A DNA stretch of 5,029 nt from positions 1 through 5,029 of the forward strand of contig CACZPE010000429.1 of assembly GCA_902782875.1 (NCBI GenBank), read 5' to 3'. The notes beneath the pieces are model-generated. The model searched no databases. It worked only from the letters and a program-made list of their open reading frames with translations, and was not told the origin of the DNA. The DNA comes from an uncultured Ruminococcus sp. GTDB taxonomy: Bacteria; Bacillota_A; Clostridia; Oscillospirales; Ruminococcaceae. The translations under genes and the position numbers were made by a program. Each line of letters starts with the position of its first letter. Positions within the stretch are counted from its first letter, which is position 1. Positions 4,990-5,029 of the stretch are shown piece after piece.

Positions 4990-5029
4990 CAGACAATTAT
5001 TATCATTGCTGCCAAATCGTTGCCATTCA

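Larger units (their letters stand above)
4666..5029. other. Intergenic region, no supportable gene, rich in repeats and hairpins
   Basis: No open frame here has both a ribosome binding site and recognisable protein content. The 79-codon plus frame ending at 4883 begins inside the transaldolase terminator and reads through the repeats, so it is spurious. The region contains a heptamer inverted repeat (4690-4746), a GC-rich hairpin (4748-4767), two smaller hairpins (ACATC/GATGT at 4779-4792; 4801-4818 with one mismatch, then six T at 4827-4832), a 20-codon plus frame (4876-4938) and a long stem-loop (4945-4982). Decayed mobile or repeat sequence is possible. Confidence 0.6.

Overview
The window looks like chromosome from a low-to-mid GC member of the Clostridia. 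Ruminococcus or a close relative in the Oscillospiraceae is my best guess. It rests on codon use (frequent ATA for Ile and AGA for Arg), strong AGGA-type ribosome binding sites, consensus sigma-A promoter boxes and the protein families present. No rRNA or other taxonomic marker is in the window, so this is inference.

Left two thirds (1-3548), all on the minus strand: a compact run of five genes that looks like one operon. In transcription order they are a TetR-type regulator (3465-2806), a four-pass membrane protein with two cytosolic zinc ribbons built as an internal duplication (2800-1619), a small polytopic membrane protein of unknown function (1592-990), a CPBP-family intramembrane protease (993-247), and the first 80 codons of an alpha/beta hydrolase that runs off the left edge (241-1). 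Gaps are 5 nt, 26 nt, a 4-nt ATGA overlap, and 5 nt. In front of the regulator is a near-consensus promoter (TTGACT, 17 nt, TATAAT), and a 22-bp quasi-palindrome sits over the predicted transcription start. This suggests that the TetR protein represses its own operon. The set (regulator, membrane zinc-ribbon protein, small membrane protein, membrane protease, soluble hydrolase) suggests an inducible membrane-related or small-molecule response, but the inducer and substrate cannot be read from the sequence.

Middle (3549-3885): an AT-rich divergent intergenic region with no convincing gene. Its right end has a strong hairpin (3829-3858) just upstream of the next gene's ribosome binding site.

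Right (3886-4664, plus strand): a single gene for a small transaldolase of the TalC/MipB/FSA type, followed by an excellent intrinsic terminator. Active-site residues point to transaldolase rather than fructose-6-phosphate aldolase. The protein ends in an unusual lysine-rich tail with Lys at every third position.

Far right (4666-5029): about 360 bases with no supportable gene. It holds heptamer repeats (CAGTGAA / TTCACTG) that form an inverted repeat, a perfect GC-rich hairpin, smaller hairpins and a 16-step terminator-like stem-loop. It may be repeat or mobile-element debris or the end of an unseen unit.
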